Assembly: GCF_001039355.2 (NCBI RefSeq)
Contig: NW_019774513.1
Location: 1,098,470-1,162,469 of the forward strand
Direction of reading: 5' to 3'
DNA from: Lingula anatina
Lineage: Eukaryota > Brachiopoda > Lingulata > Lingulida > Lingulidae
DNA: 64,000 nt
Shown: positions 1-12,300 of the stretch, one piece after another
Layout of the letters: each line of letters opens with the position of its first letter
Numbering within the stretch: position 1 is the stretch's first letter
Made by a program: the position numbers and the translations under genes
The notes under the pieces: generated by a model
What the model was told of the DNA's origin: nothing
Database searches by the model: none
The model's input: the letters and a program-made list of their open reading frames with translations, nothing else

Positions 1-150
1 TGTTTGAGAGAAGTGTAATTGTCATAAAGGGCTTCAATTGGTGGGATTAACCCACAGAACCAATGTGAGAATTCATCCTCTCTCAAAGCATTTTCTCGCT
101 GCGCCGAATATCTTGTCTATGTACTGTATCCTTCAAATGCTCTTTTCCAG

Positions 151-324
151 GTTTTCACGGCCATCTTCGCGCTAGAGGCCTTTTTGAAGATCATTGCCCT
201 GAATATCCCGGTTTATCTGAAAGACCCGTGGAATTGCTTTGATATCATCATTGTGGTGCTCAGTTTGGTTGAGTTGGGACTTTCAGGCGTGAAAGGCCTC
301 TCGGTTCTGCGATCATTTCGATTG
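151..324 (+). CDS. Nav1: Nav exon: domain II S2 to S4
   Basis: 58 codons, phase 0 at both ends, after acceptor TTTTCCAG and before donor GTAGGT. It encodes [20 protein letters not shown], then KDPWNCFD at the S2-S3 turn, S3, and the first S4 arginines in SVLRSFRL. The preceding 150 bases are intron. This is the first coding exon in the window. Confidence 0.93.
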
Positions 325-3300
325 GTAGGTGCTTCTGCCAATAGTTTCCTTTGAGAATTTTATCATTTTTCAAAGTTATACATAAAAAATCATAGTTATC
401 CTTTAATTTTAAATCGCTGTAATAAAGTTCTTTTAGTATCCAAAAAATATTATATGTAACGCAATATGAGTGAGGCTTTCCAGCACACACACACTCACAC
501 GCACACTAAATAAATGAATAAATAAAAACGAATATGATTGAAAAAGCTGTGATACAATGAACACCAGTACTAGGAAGTATACAGATTTACATTGATAGTA
601 CATCACTGCCTCACCAAGTGCACACTGTAAGCGCGTTTATTGCATATGAAGGTGGTCTGTGAGCCCACCCGCTGTTAATGCGATTAACATGTACGGCTGA
701 CGGAGATGAACGGTCCCGGGCGACATAAATCCATGTATGCCGAAAAAATATGCCTGTGATAACTGAAATAATAATCACTTGAGGCATCAATATTGAATCA
801 CTTGGGTTGCAAACGGTAAAGCTTTTGTGTTGCAAATTCAAATTGGTGATTGGTACCAAGTTATTTTATATGAAACACACTTTTCGAATCCATGTATTTG
901 AGGTTGTTGGCAGTGTTGCAAACACAATAAACTCGATTCGTGAGATTCGTGGAAAATAGATTATATTAATAGTCACGCATCTATATTTTTCCAGCTAAGA
1001 GTGTTCAAGCTTGCCAAATCTTGGCCCACGTTGAACATGCTGATGAGCATCATGATAAGAACCATGGGGGCCCTAGGAAACCTTACCATCGTTTTGGGAA
1101 TTGTCATTTTTATCTTTGCTGTTCTGGGGATGCAGTTGTTCGGTGAGAGCTATAAAGAAAAATACGGACCGGATTATTTCACTGGATTGCCGAGGTGGAA
1201 CTTTACTGACTTCATCCACTCCTTTATGATTGTGTTCCGTGTACTTTGTGGAGAGTGGATAGAGAACATGTGGCTTTGCATGCAAGCGGTCGGCTACTCG
1301 TGTGTTCCATTCTTCCTGCTCACTGTTGTTATCGGCAACTTGGTGGTGAGTACGGGAGATAAGCATTATTAAATTATTAAATTACATAGATTTACGTTAA
1401 TTTTATCTAATTTTACAGAATCGTAAGCTTCGTCAATTTCTACAAGATGCGGATAGCTTTACGTTTTTTTTTTTTTTTTCAATAGCTGTGTAGTGCAATT
1501 TATTGTTTTTCACTTTTACTTGATATGGTTTTTAATGGAATATAGAATTTTATTATTCATCATCAATATGCCCGGTAGAAATATCCGAAAAGTGCAGTTT
1601 TTTTATTTGATGTTTTTACTGTGGCGCATTGCATGATATTGGCTGTCATGTCAAACATCATATCAGAATTATACCTGTGTGTCCTATTTCCAGGTGCTGA
1701 ACTTGTTTTTAGCCTTGCTGTTGAGTTCCTTTTCGGCCGACTCTCTGGGTTCGGACTCGGATGACTCTGAACCAGAGGAGCCTAACAAAATAGCAGAAGC
1801 ATTCGACCGCATATCCCGATTTAAAAATTTTATCAAGATGAAAATCGTGGAAGGTTTTCTTAGGCTCAGAAAAATGTTTATCAAAAGAGGCGGTTCTGCG
1901 ACAGATGTAACGACAGTAGCAGTTAATGGAAAAGAAAACTCGAAAGACATGGTAGATGGTGAGGTTCCAATGCACAATGGCGCTGTGAAAGAAAAAGATG
2001 CTTTGGAGGCTATGGAAAAAGGGACAAAAGGTAATATGATTAATTATAGTCAAAGTCCAATTATATTCTTCAAAGCTGATGTAGCCCGAAAGCGGCCTTT
2101 CCATTTTCTGAACCGAGCAACTGCCGTTTTATCTGAGTTTTCATAAGTCGCTTGTATCTCTACACAAACTCACTAACATACTTTTGTCACCGCACATGCA
2201 ATATCATTACACGTACTTCGATACTATACCTGTGACACGGTTCGCTCCCAAAATATCATTCCTCTTGTTACATCAATATTGAATAACGTTTAGTTTTATT
2301 TATTGTAGAATGAAAGAACGAATACACTGCCACAAAACAATATTAAAAGAGTAAAGGCAGCAGTGATGATTGTTGAGTCATACGGAGCACATCTTTTTGT
2401 AGCTTGTTTTTTTTCAATTAAACTGCTTTTTTATCTATAAAAATATAATGCTTTTTTTCTCGTGTAGAAAGTCAAGTCAACTTCGACGGATCTAGGCAAA
2501 ATGGTTGTGGAAACAGGGATAGTGGGGCATCGTTCACCTGCGAAGATGAGGGTAAAAGCCCGACAAGATCGCACGCAGATGAACCGCCAACCCGACCTGT
2601 AAGTGAAGACTCGCTATGCAAAAAGCAAGATCCTGTGACACCAACTGAAGAAGTCGGCTCTGAAAAGAAGGGTGATTCACCGGAAAAACCCGGAAGCTTA
2701 GTTTCTCTTGCAGAGGGAGAGGACCAACTAGAAGCGGGAGATCCGGAACCTAATGAGGTCGATGTGACGTACATAAAATACCCGGATGACTGTTTTCCCG
2801 CCAGGTGGACAGCCAAGTGCGCATGCTTTGTCCCATGCACACAGACGGACTTTTGCAAAAAGTTTTGGGCTATTCGTTGCAAGGCCTACCAACTCGTGGA
2901 GCACAATTATTTTGAAACTTTCATCATCATATGCATCATTATGAGCAGCATGGCGCTTGTAAGTAAAAAAAAAACTTGAAGCAGTGTTCACATAAGTCTG
3001 AACAGATTGATACTTGTGAAAAATTCCCAAATCCATTATTTCTTACCTTGAAGGGCTACTCCATGGAATATCCGCCAAACTGTATTTTAGAATTTCTAAC
3101 CATGAGTTTGAAAACTCCCACAGTCATATTCATGTCCTGTAAAGCTGCTTAAATTCCCCAAATAAACCTCTTTAAAGGTACATACGAACCGAGCATCGGT
3201 GGAGCGTGGATTCCCAGTAACACATGTAAACCACTACTTCTAGTTTCTTATACGACTCTAATAAATTCAACATGTCAAGGGATAAACTGAATAGACCACT

Positions 3301-6300
3301 CGATCAGCCTTAAAGGAGCTTTAGAGTGCTCCTTTCTTTAAATTTTTGGTTGTCAATTTAACCTACTTTCGTGATCTACTTTTCTGCCCCATTGACATAC
3401 AGTATAGAATGCTAGCAGAAAAATCTGTTCAAACATCACTTTCGGGTAAAATTAAACAATGCCTTTTGGTAGTTCTCTTAGTTATACTACTTAAAACTAT
3501 ATGCTGGTATTTGGTTGGTTTTTATGACCAAAAAAATTGACTTTGTATGTATCTTTAAGTAAAATTTTCTTTTGTGGACGAGGCAATGCGCGTCACGGCA
3601 GATTTCGTCAATTTGACTGACCAGTCGATTGAAACTAAAGTATTAAATTGAAAAAGGAATAAAAATTCAAATCAAGTGAGGGACGGACCAAGCAATTTTT
3701 TGTGAATAGGAAAAAATTGCTCTTAACCCAAGGAGAATACCTCTTGTCAGGGATATCCCATGGAATCGTTCTTAAAGTAATCGGATTTGTGGAGGTCAAT
3801 TTTCTTCATTTTGTTGTCTGAACCTACTGACACACAATCGGTCAATGAATCTTATTCTGAAGGGACTCCATTTATTTTTCTTTTGCAGGCCGTAGAAGAC
3901 TATTATCTGAAGGACAGGCCAACACTGCAGCTGGTTTTGGAAATATTCGACAAATTTTTTACCATAGTCTTCGTCATAGAAATGATTGTCAAATGGCTAG
4001 CATTTGGATTACATAAATACTTCACGGATGCCTGGTGCTGGCTTGACGTGATTATTGTTGGGGTAAGTAATTACAGTAAGGAATCCAAAGCCTCGTAAGT
4101 ATTCTGTGTAGTGGTGTTAATTGTGCTACAGTACTCTTTAAGAAATAACATCCATAAAGTGCCAAAAATTCATTTTTAGTATTGGCATCATTTATATTTA
4201 AAACTGATCCTCTGGCACTGGATGGATTTTATTTCTGTATGTTTATTTCGGGTGGATAAAACACGCACCAAACTCCAAGTTTTGATTTTTCAAAAATAAC
4301 TACAATAATTCGAAATAATATCAGTCAATTCATAATACTATAAAGGCATCAGATATTATTTTTCTGTCATATACTCTTTGACTTAGCTACTTTGTAACAG
4401 TATGTAAGTGTGCAGTGGTAGACGGACTAAAACAATCTATTCTTAGAGATTCCATCTAATACAACGCCATGCTTCATTTTGTTGTTAACAGACTGTGTAA
4501 CAGAGAGTCTGCCCGCCATTAGATTCGTACTGGTTAGGTAAAGCGTGACGTAAGTGGGTCTAGGACGGAGCTTACCTGTAATGGGAACCTGTACAATGGA
4601 AACCACAACTTGTTTCACAGGGGACTCTCTTCCACATGGCACCGACATTGCGTTTCTTTAATATTGCAAAAGCTTTTGATAGGTCAACTATACCAGTGAC
4701 ATCATAATAACGCAACAAAGATGGAAATATCACTGAATTAAAGTATACGATGCTTTTGTACTGGAAGACTGGGGTTCGGTGCGGTTCTTTCCACCCAATG
4801 TATGACAGTGTATCTCGAGACAGCATGAGCTCGATGCCAACACAAAATGCACCGTCATCGAACACTGATATTCTTCCGACATTTACGGCTATTCTCTTTG
4901 ACACCAACCGAAGAGATGATAAGCTCGATAAGAGATAATGAAACTGAATCAAACCTTATTTTTGCATTAAAAGCACAGGTATGTTTTTATGGTAACTAAA
5001 TCGAGCACACGTATCAGCAACAAAAATTCCATAATTGCTTGTGCATATCCTTACTGACGCGCACATTAGAGATGTCAACTATCACTCGGATTTCCTAAGA
5101 ACTCTGATGAATGGATTTACGTAGTAGCTAGTTGTATGTGCTCTTGCATTGTGTATGGCCTACTACACAACCAAATATTCTCCATGCTACTGTACTTGCT
5201 AATATAGTTTCATACAATATGGATATGAGTCAATCCATACATGTTGAATGAAGTCTTAAGGTAAATGTCCCTGTAAGCTTTTTTGTGTTTTGTTTTGTTT
5301 TGTTTTGTTTTGTTTTGTATTATTGCCCTGCGAGTCAGCATGTCGGGAGTGGGTTTCTACATGTATTATCTTTGCTTTATGTTTGTCTGTTGGCAGTACC
5401 GCCGAACACTTAGTAACTATCTGTTCGCTGTTCGGTCTGTCAAATGATCAAAATTCATTTTCCTTCTTTATTATTCTCTGGTGAATTCATCAGACAAACA
5501 TTTTAATATCGTCAAGTTTTTTTGTTGCAATGCTAGTCAAAATGAATAGTAGGCCTATGTACGCGTACGTGAAACATTGGCGATTCTCCTCTGTGTGTGT
5601 CAAACTCATTCAAATCTTTAGGAACTTAAATGTAAAATGTGCCATCTATAGACAGGATGCGAGTTTTGATCAACTCTTCCAGATTTGTACTACTAAATTA
5701 TCAGAAGAATACACATTGTGAAGCTTTTTTGTTGGACTAAATCTAAATTCAGTGTTTAAAATGGAATTTTCTTCTATCTTTGCCGTTAAAAATCCGCGTT
5801 AAATTAAACATTTATTCTGCTTAATTTTTTGCTCTTCTGTGCTGTATCATCTAAGGTTTTATCACTTTATGGTTTTTAAAATCTTTTGTATTAATAACAT
5901 ATTAATTTTGATTTGTACAACTGTTCTATACTGTTTTCTCTCAAATGTAATCATCTGAGTGATAGCTGGGGTGTGTGTGTGTGATAAGTGCTGTCAGACT
6001 ATTCTGTATTTTAGATGGTGTGTGTATATGGGACACATTAAATATGCACACACTCATATATATATTTCACCTTTGTACTGTGTTTCCATTGCATCCACAC
6101 GCTATAAAACTGTACTATAATACTACTTAGCATTCCTCTCCCGAGGCAGCCTCTCAGTATCGCGGTGTTACCTAATACCTATAGTTCTCCACTGTCAAGC
6201 TATATCTGCTTTGCTTGTTGTAAAATTGATGTACTTGAATTTAAAATCGAAGACTTGTTCTTCTTTCGTCTCGTTGTCGTCTCCGCTGCGGAGAATCTGG

Positions 6301-9300
6301 CTACACGTCGCAAATTCTTCTATTGGCAATTATATTTTTTCTAAGTTTTTCTGTGTTCTTATTTTTCTTGAGAAGAAATAATTTACCGTTTTGTAACAGT
6401 TAAATTGACAATTAGTTTACCGATTTTGTTTCGTTTGGCACGATTGAGTATTATTAAAATAATTTTGTATATACTTGATTAAAAAATTACATTCAAAACT
6501 GCTTCTGAAGCATTTGTTTTGTCTTTTTATTTAAGTTTAAATGCAGAATATACTTGAATCCATTTTTTCGAACTGAACGTAAGGAGTGGTAACTTTCAGA
6601 CCTTACAAAGCTGCGTTTGCCCGACGAATCACTTATGACCAAATGTATATTCTCGATAAAGCATGTGTGCTCACACTCTTAAAACTGATCAGTTAAACTT
6701 AACCGAAAATGCGTTCAATATTAAGCGATTTACTCAGTCAATATACATCCTAAATATTTAGTTGACCTAACTGTATCATCCTAAATATTCAGTTGACCTA
6801 ACTGTATCAAAATCAGTTGACCTTTTAACCAATTCAAACGGTTAATAATTCGGTTACTTTTAAAGAATACATTTATTTAGATATAACCACTTCAATTATA
6901 ACCGTTTATATACGGTTGCTTTTAATCTGTAACTGGTAACTGACCAAATGAAAAAGGTTTATCTTAACCGAATTGAATGGTTCAAAACAATCCACTGGAT
7001 TCAGTCATAATCTACCCATTCAAGTGATGGAAATGTGTGGTTCAAAGCAACTGAATTTAAGAATTTGTCATGTCAACTGATTCGATCGTTTAACTTTTAA
7101 CCATATCCTTAGTCAGAATTTGCCTTATACCTTAACAGTTAAATTCAACTGTAAAAATGCCAGAAATGTTAGAGACATTTTCTTACGCCTTCTGAGTGTT
7201 CTGCTGAGCGTGTGGTCAGCCCACTTAGATGCAGAGAGGATGATACCGTTCCACCGCCTTAGAATTGATAGGAGTTTCCATCATTACTTATTGATACTAA
7301 AACATTTAGAGAAATTGTGAAAACAGCTCTGTTAAATTAAATCAAGGGAGAGGCACATCATTCCCACAAAAATCAGGAACAACAATTTGGATCTCAAAAA
7401 CACCTTAAATAAAAACTTTATTACTTACGATAATGATCCACCTTACAAAATTTTAACACGACCACATTACTTTGGTGGTTCAAAGTAAAACGTGCTACCT
7501 CAAAAGTGCCAATGTTGGATCCATTTGCTTATCATTTCGTAAAAATATTTAAAAAAATACTTAGAAATAAGGGACACCAGTATGCTTTATTATTAAATCA
7601 GTTGAAAACCTGTATTGTGTAAATCTAGCAACACTGGAGGTGTTTCTTCTGAAGAGATTGCCTTGCAAATTGAGTACGAGGCTAAAAAGGCACTTTACCC
7701 AGTAATGTCAAGCTGGCGACCTTTTCTTAACTGTTATGATGCTTACGAAGAAACCCCAATGTCACGTTATGTCATCACAAACCTTTATACACATAGTTAT
7801 AATGGAATGGGATATTAAAAAATCTTGATGGCCACAGCATAAAATGTTCCTGCTGTGTGTATATAATTCTAAGTGTACTCTGACTTGAAATTAATTTTAC
7901 ACAATTGTCATAATTCTAACACAGAACATTACAGATTCACTGAAAAGTTAAGGTTTTTTAGGCGTTTTTAAACGAAACGCGTGAAGAGGCAGCTGCGACA
8001 CTGTTAAAAGTCTGAAGTATATACCAACACACGGAAAATGCCAGACACTCGAGCCTTTTTATCCTTCCATCTTGTCCTACCATGTGCAGGCAATCAAGTC
8101 ACAATCGGTTCTTTAACATACAGTAAATTGCAGTTCTGTGGTGCTCGTTTTTAGCAACTCAGAGGCAGATAAAGACATAACAAAGAATGTTAGGGCAGAA
8201 AGTTACCATTACTCCTTGCATACGGTTCTAAATCATATTCATGTTCATTTTTGTGTGAATTTTGCACAGCTGATTACTCTTTTAAGTAAAACCGGAAAAA
8301 GGGTTATTTTTTATGTTTAATTATTTCATATTGTTTTACCAGCCTATTTGCTACATGTCTGCAATTATTTAACACTGAAATTTAGATCTCGGTTGCGGGC
8401 GTGATGTTCGAACTTCTTAGTCCGGAAACTGGTGCTGGCAAAAACATGAGCGCCATGCGCGCTATGAGAACCCTGCGGGCCCTGCGTCCTCTGAGAGCGG
8501 TGTCGCGATGGGAAGGAATGCGGGTAAGATTCAACTGACATGGTACTATATCTGTCTATACACACGGGAGTCAAGCTCCATAGAAATTGGATGTCTCATC
8601 CAAAAGACATTGGCCTGCAATCGGTTTACCTGGGCTCGTACTGATTCCAGTAGCCTGGTTTTTGCACCAAAATATTGAAGAGGTGAAATATTTGACAGTA
8701 ACCACGACCACGTCGTAATTTACGCAAAAAAAGTAAACTGTGTTCTCATAGATGCTTACTGAATGGCATGTAAAGATGCCATCTTAACTGCATCAGCTAG
8801 AGAAGATCTTGATTTTAGGCCTATGAAATTATGTGCTCTGTCAGATACTGTCAAGTAGATCAGACGCTGATCCCTGCGAAGGCATTGTCAGATATTTCAT
8901 TTTTACGAATCGGGTGCACAGACGCAGTCTTTGTGGCAGTTGGAGGCTTGACTCTCGCACTGGTATTTTCAAAGACATAAAGTAAAAACGTTTACAAATA
9001 CAGATTGCACTGATCGGGTTGGCAGCAGAGATAATGGGCTCTGGGGGGAATGTAGGTGCTCTTCGTGCCATGAGAACGCTGAGAGCGCTTCGACCTTTGA
9101 GGGCAGTTTCCCGGTGGGAAGGAATGAGGGTAAGTCAGACTGGTTGAAATAGGTAAAATGTGCTTCCCCTTTTGAACCAGGTAATGAATATCCATGCTCA
9201 AGCGCCACATTGTCCCCAACAAAAGTAAAAATTAACAGGTAACGTTTACCTCACCACAACCCATCAACACTCCTTCCCCCCACCATCATGAAATAATGAA

Positions 9301-12300
9301 AATGATTTTTTTTATTTAGTTTCGTATTATATTTGCAATTAATTATTGTGCATGAATTAATTTGTGGTTTATTAAGCCCATGCGAGCGTCAACGATTTAT
9401 GCATGTGCGAATAAACCAAAGTCACCCACTGAAAGATATTCCAACACCAATAACTAGAAACTTTACTTGAATTGTACAAAATCCTTTTTTCATGGAGTTT
9501 GTCTTAGAAAGAACTGTATTTATCTTGGAGAATTGTCACCTAGAATGTAATCGTGATCCAAAGGAACGAAAAAAAAAAACATTAAACATAAACATAACAC
9601 GGAGTTCATGAATTTAGAATGTAAGTACTTTACACCCAAAAAATCGATTTGGTACATACAGGGCCGTAGCCTCCGGGGGGGCAGGGGGGCAGCTGCCCCC
9701 TCTGGGATTTGAGGTGCAAAAAAATAATCGCAAAGGTAAAAAAAAAAAAAAATTGCAAAGTTGGTATCAATTCTGTGAGAAAATGCACTCGTGGCCACTA
9801 GACAATCATTCAACAATCTGTTTACAAAGGTGTACTGTTTTTAGCCAACTCAGTTCATGCCTAAAAGCTCACCCTCCCTTAGGGAGCTATCCCCGAGGCT
9901 GTTATCAGGTTATTGTTTACCCTGACTGTTTGCCCAACAAAGCTGGGAGGGCTGTTTTGAGCCTGCAGAGAACAGGTTGTATGGCCCTTATCAGTATGTG
10001 GGATCAGTTTACATGGTGTTTAGCCTGGACATGATGTAAACTGACCCCACAGCCTGAGTCGGCCTGTGCACAATAACAACAGTGTGTATGTGTTCACAGC
10101 AATGCAACTATTAGATAACTTCAGAAAAGCACAGACTAGACTGAATGGAATCTAGGATTATTTCTTGATCTTTTAGAGTACAGATTTTCTTTATTTTGTT
10201 GATGATGATGACGACTCCATCGAGAAAAAGATCGAGTTCTCAACAGTCAATGTTACACTTTGTCACCAAAAAAGTTAGGTGAGACATTATTTATATACCA
10301 GTACTCCAGAGATCTATAAATTTTGTAAACTAATGAACTACATTGTAATCTTGAAAAATTTATTTGAACTGTAAAATTTATCTGCTCTTTTTGAGCGTAT
10401 GAATTATTTGGAATAATTTTACATGTAGGTAGATACAGAGATGGGTCCAGGGGATCCTTATCCCCCTTTTTTTGTCCGACATTACCTTCTTCGTTTGAAA
10501 ATTTGCCAATTTTGGGGTTAGATGCCTCCTTAATGTGCGGATCGACCTTTTCCGGGTGTCATTCAAGCGCTATAGAACCTCTCAAAAGAATGAGAAAATG
10601 ACTTTACTTATGGCAAAATGAACCCACAATTTCTGACTTCTGATTGATCAATAAATAACAGTTAAAATGCACCAGAATGCAGTATTATACATACAGTTTA
10701 AAAAAATTTTCCACACTGTGGGAGGGGGACACCCCCTACCAAACCTTCCCCCCTCGGGGGCTTCGCCCCCTCGTGTCCGATTACTCCCCCCCCTGGCATT
10801 TTGCTCAGGCTACGGCCCTGACATATAAGCGAATGCTTATTATAAGCGTAATAATTTGACCTCGTCTTTTGAGTGAAAAAAGTAGATCACTCCCCTTCCT
10901 CCTCTCCCTAGAATTGCTCATACAAACTACCTTTTCGTCCAGCCACGGTTACAGGTGTTAGAATACTTATCACAGATCGTGTAAATTTAGCATTTTGTGC
11001 TTCATTTTTTCTGTGCATATCTGTCATTTTACCACAGCCAAAATACAAACCCTAACATAGAATCCAGTCTAACAAAAGGTTGTGTTTTTACTCGTGTTTT
11101 TTTTTTAATTTGGTGTACTAACAGATTAGAAGATCTGATTACAAAATGGTTGTTATTTTGGCATCAGTAATGTTGATTTGATAACAATATTTCTGTTTTT
11201 AATTGCCTGAACTTAAGTTGTATCATTATCTGAATACATGTCCCTACTTTGTTAAACGTCTTTAGACAAAGCATTCTTTCTATACATATGGAGTCCATCT
11301 TCAAAACATTACGACATAAGCAAATTAATTATTTATACAAAAAGTGTCATACCGTATGATGTAAATGCTAAAGGTAAAGAGGCGAATGGCTGGTGCGATA
11401 TGCTTCTAGTAACAGATTTTCAGTAAACTTTCGAAACTATTCCATGTCCATCGTCACACCATCTTATTTATTGGATCGAAACACTGCATCCAGGCTCGGT
11501 TTTAGATCATTTTCTAATCAGTAATTTTTTGCCATTTGTTGCTATCTATAGCCACCTGTGGACCATCACGATTACCATGCTTTTCTTAAATCTGATGTTT
11601 TTTTTTTTTCTAAAATTGGATGAGGGCATACGCGTGTCTTACTCGTTCCTTTGTAAACTAACCATTATTTTGTACAATATTCTAGGTGGTTGTTAACGCC
11701 TTAATAGGAGCCATTCCATCTATCTGCAACGTGTTTATGGTGTGCCTGATCTTCTGGTTGATTTTCTCCATCATGGGCGTCAATCTACTGGCCGGAAAAT
11801 TCTACAGCTGCAAGTGGGACAATGGCACCATAGTTGTGGCTGAATGGACGGGAATATACACGCGCGATAATTGTTCGGCGCATAACTTGACGTGGTCGGC
11901 CCCAAGCATAACCTTCGATAACGCGTTAGTGGGATATCTTGCGCTGTTGCAAGTGGTATGTATCCACAAATCACCTCTACCACAGGAAATAATTTTAATG
12001 TGTTTTTTTTTTCAAATACAGTTACAACGAAATATTTTAGATGATACATTAGGACGACCGTTAAGATTTTAGAGTAACTGTAACTAGGCCCCTATACATA
12101 TTGTAATCTGAAAAGTTCTAAAAGAGGTCATCCTATATTTTCCACATACCCATTCATGTACAGAATATAAACATATATTAGTATGATACCGGCATTCTTG
12201 TATAGGGGCCTTAACTAAAGCTGTGAAATACCAAGATTTAAGCACCACGCATTGGCCCTGTGCTACATTATTTTGTAGAAGCAAGCTTACGTTGTATTTT

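Noticed and set aside
1694..2958. Ankyrin-binding motif in the II-III linker
   Set aside because: Acidic Ser-rich stretches are present but the vertebrate ankyrin-G motif pattern is not.
11780..12049. Minus-strand open frame across the domain III S5 exon
   Set aside because: Shadow of a strongly supported channel exon.
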